Part shown: positions 36,959 through 46,301 of the stretch, one piece after another
How positions within the stretch are numbered: position 1 is the stretch's first letter
Layout of the letters: every line of letters starts with the position of its first letter
Assembly: GCA_039698075.1 (NCBI GenBank)
Contig: JBDKTJ010000003.1
Coordinates: 1 to 64,000 of the forward strand
Origin: JAJFVC01 sp039698075
GTDB taxonomy: Bacteria > Planctomycetota > Planctomycetia > Pirellulales > Thermoguttaceae
Direction of reading: 5' to 3'
DNA length: 64,000 nt
Translations under genes and position numbers: made by a program
The notes under the pieces: model-generated
Seen by the model: only the letters and a program-made list of their open reading frames with translations
Databases searched by the model: none
Told to the model about the DNA's origin: nothing

Positions 36959-39202
36959 CTATCGCAACTGATATTTTCTGCGCAACACCCATTCGACGGT
37001 CAACACGCCGACGAACGCGACCCAAAAGCCCGGCGGCCAGTACAATCGGCGTTCGACGCGCACGATTCTCTTTTCCTGCCGACGATCGAGCTGGTCGATC
37101 AGGTGATCGGCGGTGGCCAGCGAGACATAGCGGCCTCCGGTCGCTTCGGCGATGCGTTCGAGCGTTTTTTCGTCCAAGTCGAGCCGCTCAAATTCGAGGT
37201 TCGTTCGCCCCACTTCGACCGACACGGCGTCGGAGGCCAACAGCGATTCCTGCTGTCGGGCCTCGATCGTGATCGCGTGCGTGCCGGACGTTTTCGGCTC
37301 GAACACGCCGGAATAATGTCCGCCCGGCCCAGCCACCGGCGAGAGCGTCGTCTGCCGAGTTTTGCCGTCGGGCCCGCGAACCGTCGCCACAACCGCGGCA
37401 TCGGCGGCCCCTCGACCTTGCCGATCGCGCACGACGGCCGACACGTGGATCGACTCGCCCGGCTCATAATACGCCTTGTCGGTCGAGACGGTCGCGCCGG
37501 CGGTCGCCTCGACGCTTTCTTCGCGACCGGCCAGCCAGCGGACGGTTTGCCCCCAAAATCGCATGAACGGCGACTCTCGGTCGCGGGCCTGAGGGCCTTG
37601 TTGCCAACGGCGCGTCGTGTCGCCGGCGAACACCGCCGTCCGACCTCGTTCGAGCGGCTGCACGGCCAGCATCGGCATCGCACCCAACGACGCGGGACAC
37701 CCGGCCAACACGGTCGCACTGGGCTTGGCCCCTTGCACTCGCGTGCAACCGTCCAACGTCGGCAAGCCCGGGGTCGTCGGCGGCCCCTGCCGCGTTGGAA
37801 AGAATCCGGCGATGTTCGCAAAGATCGGGTGTCGCACTCCCTCGGGCGTGAGCACCGGCAAAAACGGCTCGGTCACTTGTCCGATCCGTCGGTTGCCCAA
37901 CGCAAGCGGCAGCGCGTCGCCAAGCGGCGTGCCGTCGTATCCGCCCGGCCCGAGACTGTGATAGCCGCCCAACATCAACAGGCCTGCCCCTTGACGAACC
38001 CGACGAACGATCATCTCTTGTTGCCTCGGACGAAAATACGAACTGTCGAGGTCACCGATCAAAAAAACATCGAACCGGTCGATCGTCTCCTGATCGGTCG
38101 GAATCGCGCGGAGTTGCAGCCCGGTCATATTGGTTCGCCGCAAAAACACGTCGGGCTTCGTTTGCACCAGCGAGCAAAACTCGACGTCGGGATCCTTGGC
38201 CAGAAACCGATCGACCAGCGCGCCGTATTCCGTGCGCAGCGTGCCCTCGAGGTACAACACGCGGATGCCTTTTTCGACGACCATCGCGACGGCCGAGCGG
38301 CGATTGTTTTCGACGATTTTTTCTTCGGCCGCCGGCTCGACGCGGACGGTGATCGTGTGGCGGCCTTTTTGCATGGGCCGAAACTCCAACGCCGCCGTCT
38401 GCGACCCCTCGGCGTCGTCCAGCGTCAGTTCCGCCTGCGCCACACGGCGGCCGTCTTCCTCGAGCACGACCGTCGCCGTCCGTCCGCCCAACCCCACCGC
38501 GTCGATCGAGGCCGTGACGCGGGCCATGTTGCCCAGCATCATGCGGTCGGGACAGTCGAGCCCGACGACCCGAATGTCGCGATACGTCAGATTGTTGCGC
38601 AGACTGGCGCCGACGCCGATGCCGTGGACCACGACGCCCAACTGACTCGCCACTTGCGACGGATTGCCCGCCGCGTTGTGAATCCCGTCGGACATCAACA
38701 GCACGGCGGCCACCTCCGCGGGCGGCAACTGTCGAGCGGCGAACGACAACGCCTTGACCAGCGACGTGGCCTTGCCTGTCGGCGTTAGCTCTCGCAACGA
38801 CTCCGGCCCGTCCAATAATCGCGGCTGTTCGGCAAACGCGATCGGCAGCAACCGAAAATCGCCTCGCAGCTTTTCCTGCCATTTTTCCAGCTTGTCCCGA
38901 GCCCGATCGAAACGCGACCGGCCCGAGGCGTCGTCGGCCAGGCTCATCGACGCGGAGGCGTCCAGCAAGAAAACCACCGCGGGCTTCTGGCCTGTCTCTT
39001 TCGGATAGCTCAACACCGGCTGAAACAACAGCCCGACGACCAGCAGAATCGCCGCGACGCGCAACGCCAGCAACAGGCCCCAACGCCGCACGCCCAAGGA
39101 GCCAAACGTCCGGCGATAAAACAACGCCGTCAGCACGACCGCCGCCAATGCGACCGCCAGCATGGTTCCGACGCCGTAATTTTGGGCAAGGCTAAGGTGC
39201 AT
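36959..39202 (-). CDS. VWA domain membrane protein (GATase-like, BatA relative)
   Basis: The 747-residue product has two N-terminal helices (about 13-30 and 41-62) and a VWA domain with metal site Asp81-Ala-Ser83-Ala-Ser85. Repeated Ig-like segments follow, then a class-I glutamine-amidotransferase-like fold (about 330-560; GAGLLMLGGYHSLGPGGYDG) without a clear catalytic Cys. A C-terminal Ig-like part and a final helix (about 715-735) complete it. It is a typical planctomycete partner of BatA and DUF58. A C-rich CTAATCCC repeat directly precedes its ATG. Confidence 0.82.
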   Translation of the reverse strand: MHLSLAQNYGVGTMLAVALAAVVLTALFYRRTFGSLGVRRWGLLLALRVAAILLVVGLLFQPVLSYPKETGQKPAVVFLLDASASMSLADDASGRSRFDRARDKLEKWQEKLRGDFRLLPIAFAEQPRLLDGPESLRELTPTGKATSLVKALSFAARQLPPAEVAAVLLMSDGIHNAAGNPSQVASQLGVVVHGIGVGASLRNNLTYRDIRVVGLDCPDRMMLGNMARVTASIDAVGLGGRTATVVLEEDGRRVAQAELTLDDAEGSQTAALEFRPMQKGRHTITVRVEPAAEEKIVENNRRSAVAMVVEKGIRVLYLEGTLRTEYGALVDRFLAKDPDVEFCSLVQTKPDVFLRRTNMTGLQLRAIPTDQETIDRFDVFLIGDLDSSYFRPRQQEMIVRRVRQGAGLLMLGGYHSLGPGGYDGTPLGDALPLALGNRRIGQVTEPFLPVLTPEGVRHPIFANIAGFFPTRQGPPTTPGLPTLDGCTRVQGAKPSATVLAGCPASLGAMPMLAVQPLERGRTAVFAGDTTRRWQQGPQARDRESPFMRFWGQTVRWLAGREESVEATAGATVSTDKAYYEPGESIHVSAVVRDRQGRGAADAAVVATVRGPDGKTRQTTLSPVAGPGGHYSGVFEPKTSGTHAITIEARQQESLLASDAVSVEVGRTNLEFERLDLDEKTLERIAEATGGRYVSLATADHLIDQLDRRQEKRIVRVERRLYWPPGFWVAFVGVLTVEWVLRRKYQLR

Positions 39203-39203
39203 G

Positions 39204-39236
39204 AGAAGGGATTAGGGATTAGGGGCTAGGGGCTAG
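39204..39236 (-). repeat. C-rich leader repeat before the VWA gene
   Basis: On the minus strand it reads CTAGCCCCTAGCCC then CTAATCCCTAATCCCTT, ending 4 bases before the ATG. It combines both unit types seen elsewhere in the window. Confidence 0.75.
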
Positions 39237-39765
39237 AGTTTTCTATTTTGATTTGTTTCACATAGACCAAGGACTTGAGGTTCTTTCCTATCGCTCCTTT
39301 GTCTCGTTTGTGGAGCAGGAAGGTTTTTGTTTCTTTTGGATCGGTGTTCGTGTCCAGGTACACGATGGCCGACATGGGACCGGTGATGGTTTGACCGTCG
39401 GCGAGCGTGATCGTATGGACGTACTCGCGCTGCGGATAGCGTCGGCCGGTGTAGAGTTTTTCGTCGCTGGTGGTTTCCTTGAACCGCCACTCCTTTTTCA
39501 TTTCCTCGTTCTTCACGAGGCAATCGATTTGCCGCACGGCCTGGAGCGGCACTTCACGCTGTCGTTGGGTTTGCTCGTCGTAGATTTTCAACCGATGATC
39601 GCGCGTCAAGTAAATCCGCCCACGATGCGTCGTTCCGTCGGAAAGCTCAATCCGCCCGGGCACGGCGTCGCCGCGCGTCGCGGCCGGTTCGCCAAAAGGG
39701 CTGATCGGCGGCGGATCGCCCGCCAACAACGCCACGGCCAGCGCGACCGGCCAAAATAACGGCAT
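39226..39765 (-). CDS. Small secreted protein of unknown function
   Basis: The 179-residue product starts with a signal peptide (PLFWPVALAVALLAG, about residues 2-16) and is otherwise a hydrophilic beta-rich domain with GRIELSDGTTHRGRIYLT and YVHTITLADGQTITGPMSA, resembling Sm-like or small beta-barrel motifs. I do not recognise a named family. ATG 39765 has AGGAA upstream; an open frame continues to 39990 without support. It is first in the minus-strand VWA cluster, so a role with that envelope system is plausible. Confidence 0.7.
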   Translation of the reverse strand: MPLFWPVALAVALLAGDPPPISPFGEPAATRGDAVPGRIELSDGTTHRGRIYLTRDHRLKIYDEQTQRQREVPLQAVRQIDCLVKNEEMKKEWRFKETTSDEKLYTGRRYPQREYVHTITLADGQTITGPMSAIVYLDTNTDPKETKTFLLHKRDKGAIGKNLKSLVYVKQIKIENSSP

Positions 39766-39859
39766 GAGTGGTTTCCTACGTGGAGCCGCTGGATTTCGCC
39801 GCCGAGACGCATTTTCCCGTCGCACGATCAGGGCGGCGTTCTTGACCTTCCCAATCCCT

Positions 39860-39888
39860 ATTGTATTTAGCCGCGAACTCGCCGCGAA
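39860..39888 (-). promoter_or_regulatory. Candidate promoter for the minus-strand VWA cluster
   Basis: On the minus strand -10 TACAAT (39860-39865) is 17 bp from a weak -35 TTCGCG (39883-39888). It is about 95 bp upstream of the ATG at 39765. Confidence 0.4.
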
Positions 39889-39964
39889 AGGGGACGCCGG
39901 ACAATTCGTGCCGAAACACCCGTCCATAGGATGGTGCGGCAATTCGCTCAATGAAGGGTTTTGC

Positions 39965-39993
39965 TTGACTCTCGGGTCGGTCCCCGACACAAT
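39965..39993 (+). promoter_or_regulatory. Candidate promoter for the DUF4159 cluster
   Basis: -35 TTGACT (39965-39970) and -10 CACAAT (39988-39993), 17 bp apart. It would give a leader of about 135 bases before ATG 40134. Confidence 0.45.
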
Positions 39994-40133
39994 GAACCTA
40001 AGGGCGGCAGGGCCGTCGACCAGTGCAAGCGGCCGCTCGATTGGCTCCCATTCGCTCCCGTTGGTCGCTGATCTTTGTGAAAAAATTCACGATCTTTCGG
40101 ATGAGTCATCCAGTGAGAAAAGGCGAACCGACC

Positions 40134-41696
40134 ATGAAACCAAGCGGCATGTTGCGGGCGGTCGGTTTTTCGCGACGCGATTTTTTGGACCGGCTGGGTC
40201 TGCTGGCCGCCGCGGCCGGTGGTTTGGGAGGGGTCTCGCCGGCCATTGCCGAGGACCGTGAGGGTCCGGTCGATTGCGGACCGCCGCCTGCCGCCAAGCA
40301 GCAGCATCAGACGGGCGGCGAATCCGGTCCGCCGCTTCCGCTTCCGGTCACTCCGTTGCGTCGCAGCGAAAAAAAGCGTCCGCCCAGGCCGCCGGCCCTG
40401 GTTGGCAAAGTCGCCTTGGGCGCGACGCGCTGGACCACCAAGAACGACAAGCGGGTTGCCTACCGCGACTGGATGACCGACCCGGCCGACGTCATCACGC
40501 TGTTGAGTTGGCTGAACCAAACGCTGCGGATCAACTATCGCGCCGTCGATGTGGATTTCTCGCATTTCTCGTTCGATCCCCGCGAGTTGCCGGCGCTGCT
40601 GTTGGCCGGTCACAACCATTTTGAATTGAACGACGAGATTCGCGGACGGCTTGCCCGTTATGTGATGGACGGCGGGACGATTTTGGCCGACGCCTGTTGC
40701 GGTTGGAACGATTTCTCGGAGTCGTTCCGCCGCGAGATCGAACGGATCTTCCCGAATCGGCCGCTCCAGAAAATGCTGCCCGAGGAGCCGGTCTATTCGT
40801 CCTACTACAAGCTCGGCGACTTGACCTACAAACGCGGCGACGGCTCGACGTTCACCGAGCCGCCGTGCCTGGAGGGGATCGACTTCGGCTGTCGGACGGG
40901 CGTTCTGTTTTCGTCGCGCGACATGACTTGCGGCTGGGATGGGCACGAGCATCCGCGCGGCACGCGCGTCGTGATCGACCAGGCCCGGCAGCTTGGCGCC
41001 AATCTGATCACGTATCTGTTGGGCAGCTTCCAGTTGGGCCGTTTTTTGAGCACCGCAAAGGTGTATTACGACGCCGCCGCCCCGACGCGTGACGATTTCG
41101 TGTTTGCGCAATTGGTGCACGACGGCGATTGGGACCCCGATCCGTCGGCCGTCCACAATCTGTTGAAATTCGTCCGCGACAACTCGACGATGGAGGTGAA
41201 GTTCAAGCGGGAAAACGTCCGGCCGACCGATCCGAAGGCGGCGGAATATCCGTTGTGGTACATCACCGGCCATCGCGATTTCGCCTGGACCGCCGAGGAA
41301 TCGGCCGCGTTGGGACGCTATCTGAAAGCGGGCGGGCTGTTGCTGGCCGACGCCTGCTGCGGACGGCTGGCCTTCGACGCCGCGCTGCGCCGCGAACTCT
41401 CGAAGGCGCTGCCCGAAAGCCGGCTCGAACGCCTGCCGCTCGATCATCCCGTTTATCATTGCCATTACGACATCAAGCAGGTGGAGTACACGCCGCGCGT
41501 GCGGGAAGATTTCGGAAACTTCAGCGAGCCGCAACTGGAAGGCGTCACGCTCGACGGCCGACTGGCGGTCGTCTATAGCCGGTTCGACCTGGGCAACGGT
41601 TGGGAACAGTTTCCACATGCCTACAGTTATGGGTTGCGTGAGCAATCGGCGTTGCAGATCGGCGCGAACGTGCTCGTGTCGGCCGTGACGCATTAA
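40134..41696 (+). CDS. Tandem DUF4159 protein with Tat signal
   Basis: The 520-residue protein begins with a twin-arginine signal: FSRRDFLDRLG, then an alanine-rich stretch ending about residue 36. Two DUF4159 units follow. The first (about 85-310) has GHNHFELNDEIRGRLARYV and GGTILADACCGWNDFSESFR; the second (about 315-515) has GHRDFAWTAEESAALGRYL and GGLLLADACCGRLAFDAALR. The shared ADACCG motif shows an internal duplication. The function is unknown; in planctomycetes it accompanies BatA/DUF58 genes. Start 40134 has AAGGCG upstream. Confidence 0.85.
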   Translation: MKPSGMLRAVGFSRRDFLDRLGLLAAAAGGLGGVSPAIAEDREGPVDCGPPPAAKQQHQTGGESGPPLPLPVTPLRRSEKKRPPRPPALVGKVALGATRWTTKNDKRVAYRDWMTDPADVITLLSWLNQTLRINYRAVDVDFSHFSFDPRELPALLLAGHNHFELNDEIRGRLARYVMDGGTILADACCGWNDFSESFRREIERIFPNRPLQKMLPEEPVYSSYYKLGDLTYKRGDGSTFTEPPCLEGIDFGCRTGVLFSSRDMTCGWDGHEHPRGTRVVIDQARQLGANLITYLLGSFQLGRFLSTAKVYYDAAAPTRDDFVFAQLVHDGDWDPDPSAVHNLLKFVRDNSTMEVKFKRENVRPTDPKAAEYPLWYITGHRDFAWTAEESAALGRYLKAGGLLLADACCGRLAFDAALRRELSKALPESRLERLPLDHPVYHCHYDIKQVEYTPRVREDFGNFSEPQLEGVTLDGRLAVVYSRFDLGNGWEQFPHAYSYGLREQSALQIGANVLVSAVTH

Positions 41697-41707
41697 GGAA
41701 TCGAACC

Positions 41708-44700
41708 ATGTCGCCGGCGGCCGAACAAGTGATCGAACGACTCGACGCCACGCGGCAGAAGTGGTGGCTTTTCTCGCTATTGAGCACCGCGTCGCTGGCG
41801 ATTTGCGTTTCGCTGGGCGCGCTGATGCTTTGCCTGGCGGCCGATTCGCTTTGGCGGTTTTCGCAGCCGACGCTCATCGCGCTTTTTTCGGCCTGGGTGG
41901 CGCTGAGCGCCCTGATTTTCGCCGGCCTGATCCGACGGCTGCTGCGCGGCCAACGCAGCATCGAGGCCGTCGCCCGGCGTTTGGAAACCGAATTTCCCGA
42001 ACTCGGCAGCCGGCTGATCAACGTCGTCCAGTTGGCCGAGGACGAACGAAACGTCGATCGCCAATTTTGCGAGGCCGCGGTCCGACAATCCGCCGCCGAA
42101 ATCGGTCCGCTCGCCTTCGACCGGGCCGCCTACCATCATTCGCGCTGGCGACGGCTTCGCGAGTGCATGCAAATGCCGCGCGATTTGATCGAATCGCTCG
42201 TGGTCTTGAGTCTGCTGATTGCCGCGGCCATGCTCGGCCCGCGATGGCTTCCGGCCTGGAGTTCCTCGGCTTCGCGCATCCTGACGCCTTGGCAATTCAC
42301 GCCATCGGTCGGCGCGGTTCGGATTGTGAAGGTCACGCCGGGCGACGCCGACGTGTTGCTCGGCGCCAGCGTGGCCATCGTGGCGGAAATCGACAATCCC
42401 GACCGTCTCGTCCACCGGGGTACGTTGTTCGTCCGGCCCGAAGGCGAGCCGGAATCGCCCCTGCCCATGACCGCCGACGAAAGTTATCGGCGATACCAGG
42501 CCGTCGTTCCTTCGGTCCTGAAACCGTTTCGGTATTGGCTCGAGGTGGGCGATTCGCAAACGGCGGCGTTTTCGATCCGCGTGCGGGAAAAACCGATCGT
42601 TGCCGGCTCGGAGGTCGTTTTCCACTTTCCGGAGTATCTCCAGCGAAAGGACGAACCGGCCGGCTCGTCGGGCTTGGATCTCGAAGCCCCGCAGTTCACC
42701 GTGGCCGAGTTGCGGCTAAAAACCTCGTCGCCCATCGCCAAAGGTTTTTTGGAGGCCGACGGCGAGCGTGTGACGGGCCTCGTGTCGGACGACGGACGAC
42801 GGCTTTCGGCGTCGCTGCCGATGTGGAAAAACGGTTCCTACGCGGTTCATTTGTTGGACGACGGCGGCCGAGGCGATCCCAGTCCGCGGTTGAATCGCAT
42901 CACGGTGCAGACGGACCAGCCGCCGACGGTCGAGCTGCTCAAACCGGCCCCGCACACGACCGTGGCCCCGTCGACGACGGTGCAGATCGCCGTGCGCGCC
43001 GGCGACGATCACGGATTGGGACAAGTGCGCGTGGAAATGAAAGTGGCCGCCTCCTCCGAGACGGAGTCCGACGACGCGGAACGTCCGATCGCGGTGGTCC
43101 GCCAATGGAACCATTTCGGCGACGCATCGACCACGTCCGTCGTGCGGCGTTGCGAGATCCGACTGACGCCGAAATTGATTCAACCGGGCCAAACGTTGTT
43201 GGTGCGCGCCGTGGCCCGGGATCGCCGTTCGATCCACGATGGGGGGCTCGATCTGCGTCCGCAAGAGACGACAAGCGGTTGGTGCGCGGTGAAAATCGTC
43301 ACGGACGCAGCCCAAGCGACGGAAGCCGTCAACCAAATGCAAAGCCTCCACGCCGTTCTGCAACAAATGCTCGAAAAACAAGTCGCGGCCCGCGTCGACG
43401 CAGGCAGAGAAAAGGCGGAACTTGCGAAACGGAAAAATCCGTCTTCGGCCGACGTCTCCATCCGGTCGAGACAAATTGAGATTCAGAAATCCGCCGTCGC
43501 GTTGACGGAGTCGCTCGCCAAGGCGCAGGGCGACGAGTTGTCGGCGGTTCGACGCGCTCTCGCGGCGCTTTCGACCGGCGAAATGCTGTCGGCCGTCGCG
43601 CAGTGCGACGCGCTCGTACAGCCGCAGTCGCCGGCGGACCGAGCCGCGACGCTTGAGTCGCTCATCGCCGGGCAAGACCGCGTGATCGCGACGCTGCGCA
43701 AGTTGCTCGGCGCGATGCGCCACGCGCAGGCCGAAGCGTCGTCGGAGATGAAAAAACGGCCCGGCGGCGATCTACCCAACGATGCACGACAGAAGCTGGC
43801 CGAGCTGCGAGACCGGCTCGACAAGTTCCTAAAGCAGCAGAAAAAGGTGATCGAAGCGAGCGAAAATCTCGCCAAGACGCCGGTTGAGGATTTTACGAAA
43901 GAGCAAGAAGCGTTGCTGCAAAGTCTGGCCGCGGCGGAAGACGATCTGGCGAAGTTCATCAACGAGTTGCACTCCGATTTCAGTAAACTGCCGGAGCAGG
44001 ATTTCGCCAATCCTTCGACGGCCAAGGAGCTGGTTGACATTCAGACGCAGTTAAAAATGGCCGAGGACGCGCTGACCAAGAAATCGACCGACATCGCCGT
44101 CCCGTTGGAACAGTTGGGCTACGAGATGGCCGAGGAGTTGAAGACCAACTTGGAGAAATGGCTGCCCGACTCGCCCGACCGCGAAAAGTGGAGCCAAGAG
44201 GAATCGCCGACCGACAAGGATAAAGAGGCCCCGATGGCCGAACTGCCGGGCGAGTTGGAGGACATGGTCGGTGAACTGATGGAACAGGAGGAAGACCTGT
44301 TCGATGAAATGGAAGACGTTTCGAGCAGCGCGGCCGACTCGCTCGACAAGGGCGCCGGTTGGGACGCGGTGGACGGTCCGATCTCAAACATGTCGGGCAA
44401 AGGCGTCACGGGCAACCGGCTGCCCAACACCAGCGAGATCGGCGGTCGAGCCGGCGAAGGACGGCAGGCCAAATCGAGCGGCGAGTTCGTCGGCGATGAG
44501 GCCGTCGGCAAAGGCGGACGCCGCACGCCCAGCCGATTGGCGCCCGATCCGTTCGTGCAAGGCGACATCAAGGATCGCAGCGGACAGTCGGCCGGCGGCG
44601 CGACCGGCGGGGGCAAACGAAGCGGGCAGGGGGGTGAAGGGCTCGAAGGTCCGCAGCCGCGAGGGATCGACCCACGCGACGCCCAACGACTGGCCGGACG

Positions 44701-45058
44701 TCAGGCTCAATTGCGAAACAAGACGGAGGCCGTCAACCTCCAACTTCAAGTGAAAAACTTTCATCACACCGACCTGAAGAAAACCATCGAAGCGATGGCG
44801 CAGGTCGAACGCGACTTGAAGGCCGGCCGCTATCAAAACGCGATGCGACAACGGCCCGTGCTGTTGGATGGCTTGAAGAATGTCAAGCAACACCTCCAAG
44901 GCGAATTCGAAGTCCGGCAAGACACCACCACGAACCTGCCGTCCGACGTCCGAAAAGAAATCCTCGGCGGAATGAAAGATCCGTCGCCCGCCGGATGGGA
45001 AGCATTGAACCGCCGGTATTTTGAACGACTCTCTGGAGGGAAAAACGAGAAACCGTAG
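41708..45058 (+). CDS. Very large coiled-coil membrane protein (DUF4175-like)
   Basis: The 1116-residue protein has three membrane helices at about 20-46, 56-77 and 161-180. Ig-like repeats run to about 530 (TVQIAVRAGDDHGLGQVRVE is typical) and long Glu/Lys/Ala-rich coiled coils occupy about 535-900. A Gly/Ser/Arg-rich low-complexity stretch lies at about 900-990, followed by a C-terminal helical part. The layout matches a planctomycete family like DUF4175. Its function is unknown; position 11 bp after the DUF4159 gene suggests a shared complex at the cell envelope. AAGGA precedes the ATG. Confidence 0.8.
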   Translation: MSPAAEQVIERLDATRQKWWLFSLLSTASLAICVSLGALMLCLAADSLWRFSQPTLIALFSAWVALSALIFAGLIRRLLRGQRSIEAVARRLETEFPELGSRLINVVQLAEDERNVDRQFCEAAVRQSAAEIGPLAFDRAAYHHSRWRRLRECMQMPRDLIESLVVLSLLIAAAMLGPRWLPAWSSSASRILTPWQFTPSVGAVRIVKVTPGDADVLLGASVAIVAEIDNPDRLVHRGTLFVRPEGEPESPLPMTADESYRRYQAVVPSVLKPFRYWLEVGDSQTAAFSIRVREKPIVAGSEVVFHFPEYLQRKDEPAGSSGLDLEAPQFTVAELRLKTSSPIAKGFLEADGERVTGLVSDDGRRLSASLPMWKNGSYAVHLLDDGGRGDPSPRLNRITVQTDQPPTVELLKPAPHTTVAPSTTVQIAVRAGDDHGLGQVRVEMKVAASSETESDDAERPIAVVRQWNHFGDASTTSVVRRCEIRLTPKLIQPGQTLLVRAVARDRRSIHDGGLDLRPQETTSGWCAVKIVTDAAQATEAVNQMQSLHAVLQQMLEKQVAARVDAGREKAELAKRKNPSSADVSIRSRQIEIQKSAVALTESLAKAQGDELSAVRRALAALSTGEMLSAVAQCDALVQPQSPADRAATLESLIAGQDRVIATLRKLLGAMRHAQAEASSEMKKRPGGDLPNDARQKLAELRDRLDKFLKQQKKVIEASENLAKTPVEDFTKEQEALLQSLAAAEDDLAKFINELHSDFSKLPEQDFANPSTAKELVDIQTQLKMAEDALTKKSTDIAVPLEQLGYEMAEELKTNLEKWLPDSPDREKWSQEESPTDKDKEAPMAELPGELEDMVGELMEQEEDLFDEMEDVSSSAADSLDKGAGWDAVDGPISNMSGKGVTGNRLPNTSEIGGRAGEGRQAKSSGEFVGDEAVGKGGRRTPSRLAPDPFVQGDIKDRSGQSAGGATGGGKRSGQGGEGLEGPQPRGIDPRDAQRLAGRQAQLRNKTEAVNLQLQVKNFHHTDLKKTIEAMAQVERDLKAGRYQNAMRQRPVLLDGLKNVKQHLQGEFEVRQDTTTNLPSDVRKEILGGMKDPSPAGWEALNRRYFERLSGGKNEKP

Positions 45059-45102
45059 GGGGAACGTCGTTCGGAGATGGTCGCTTGGTCTGGTCGGGAA
45101 CG

Positions 45103-45225
45103 GTCCGTGTGAGAAGGAAAAAGGGGAAATGGGAAAAAAGGAAAGAGCGGAAAGCGATACGACTTGCCTCGTGGAGAGAACCTCTTCTGTTTTCTTCCCT
45201 TTTCCCCATTTTTCCATTTTTCCTG
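45103..45225. repeat. Purine/pyrimidine inverted repeat, gene-less relative of the GxxExxY flanks
   Basis: Starts GTCCGTGTGAGAAGGA followed by G/A tracts to about 45165. After about 25 ordinary bases come matching C/T tracts (45190-45225). The left arm aligns with the minus-strand reading of the right GxxExxY flank almost base for base, including GTGTGAGAAGG. It lies in the 5' region of the next gene. Confidence 0.6.
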
Positions 45226-45230
45226 TTGCG

Positions 45231-46301
45231 ATGGCTGTATTGCTGTGTGCGACGATGCTTGCGGCGGCGTTTGCCTCGGACGAGAAGAAGGTTGTCATTC
45301 CCTTCGATTTCGTTTCGACGTTCGACGACGGCCGTTACGGTCAAATGGTCGGCGATTTGATCTGGAAGAAACTCTCTCGCCAAGGCGGATTCATTTTGCC
45401 GGAATCGATGCTCGACGTGCGAGAGTATTGCCAGTCGCATCACATCACGGTTTCGCCGGAGATGGATTTGGCGACGGTCGAAAAGATCGTCCGATCCGAT
45501 TTCAACGCGGAGATCGGCGTTTGGGGGCGCGTCGAACGCGCGCCGGACGCTGCGGCGGACGTCTACGATTTGACGATTTGGTGCGTCGATTTTTCGACCC
45601 CCTCGAAACCCCGGGTGATTTATCAAACGAAAACCCGCACCCGCTCGGTCAGCGAAATCCCGCACCGCTATGTCGCGGCGATGCTCGACGCGCTCGGTCC
45701 ACGTCCGCCGGCCGGTCCGTCGACAGCGAATCCCGCGGCCGAAGAGAACTGGCGCACCCGGCCCAACCTGGTGCTTGGCGATTTTCAACGCGGCAAGGAC
45801 GGCGTGCCCAATGGCTGGGAGAAAGTGGCCGGCCAGCAACGCGAACCGCTGGGCGGATTGGTCCGGTGGGCCGACGAACGCGGAAAATCCGACAACCAAG
45901 TCGTGCGGTTCACGCTCGACAAAAACGTCGCCGAAAACGAGGGCGTGATGTATTACAGCCAGCGTTTTCCGATCCGCCCGGGCGCGACCTATCGGTTTCA
46001 GTGTCGGTGGCGGTCGAACGGACCGGCAGTCAAAGTCTTCGTGAAGTGTTATGATGAGCAACGCGGTCCTTACGACGCCGCGACCAAACAGCCGCGCGAG
46101 GTCTACCGCTGCCAGATGAACTTGAAGGGCGAGCCGAACGTTTGGAACACGCACGCCGAAGATTTTACGCCGAACCATCCGAGATATTCGCCGAAGTGGG
46201 GCCGCGTGATGCTTTACGCCTATTTGAAACCCGGCGAGGTCGAGTTTGACGACGTCGTGGTCAAGCTGATCCAAGAATCATCGCGCGCTCAAGAGGATTG
46301 A
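45231..46301 (+). CDS. Secreted protein with LpoB/CsgG-like and jelly-roll parts
   Basis: The 356-residue protein has a clear signal peptide, LLCATMLAAAFA, ending near residue 16. The first half (FDFVSTFDDGRYGQMVGDLI, LDVREYCQSHHITVSPEMDL) resembles CsgG/TolB-type lipoprotein domains. The second half (about 180-350; FPIRPGATYRFQCRWRSNGP, GEVEFDDVVVKLI) resembles a carbohydrate-binding jelly roll of CBM4/9 type. Both are fold-level impressions. ATG 45231 follows repeat DNA without a clear ribosome site; a longer frame from 45021 would translate the repeat. Its TGA overlaps the next ATG. Confidence 0.7.
   Translation: MAVLLCATMLAAAFASDEKKVVIPFDFVSTFDDGRYGQMVGDLIWKKLSRQGGFILPESMLDVREYCQSHHITVSPEMDLATVEKIVRSDFNAEIGVWGRVERAPDAAADVYDLTIWCVDFSTPSKPRVIYQTKTRTRSVSEIPHRYVAAMLDALGPRPPAGPSTANPAAEENWRTRPNLVLGDFQRGKDGVPNGWEKVAGQQREPLGGLVRWADERGKSDNQVVRFTLDKNVAENEGVMYYSQRFPIRPGATYRFQCRWRSNGPAVKVFVKCYDEQRGPYDAATKQPREVYRCQMNLKGEPNVWNTHAEDFTPNHPRYSPKWGRVMLYAYLKPGEVEFDDVVVKLIQESSRAQED

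Larger units (their letters stand above)
39766..40133. other. Divergent gap between VWA and DUF4159 clusters
   Basis: 368 bases without a supported gene. It holds a minus-strand promoter candidate (39860-39888) and a plus-strand candidate (39965-39993), so both halves of the divergent envelope cluster may be driven from here. The next in-frame ATG upstream of the DUF4159 start, at 40101, is a possible longer start. Confidence 0.55.

Noticed and set aside
45021..45230. Upstream extension of the secreted CsgG/jelly-roll protein
   Set aside because: It would translate purine/pyrimidine repeat DNA and bury the signal peptide; ATG 45231 places the signal at the N terminus.
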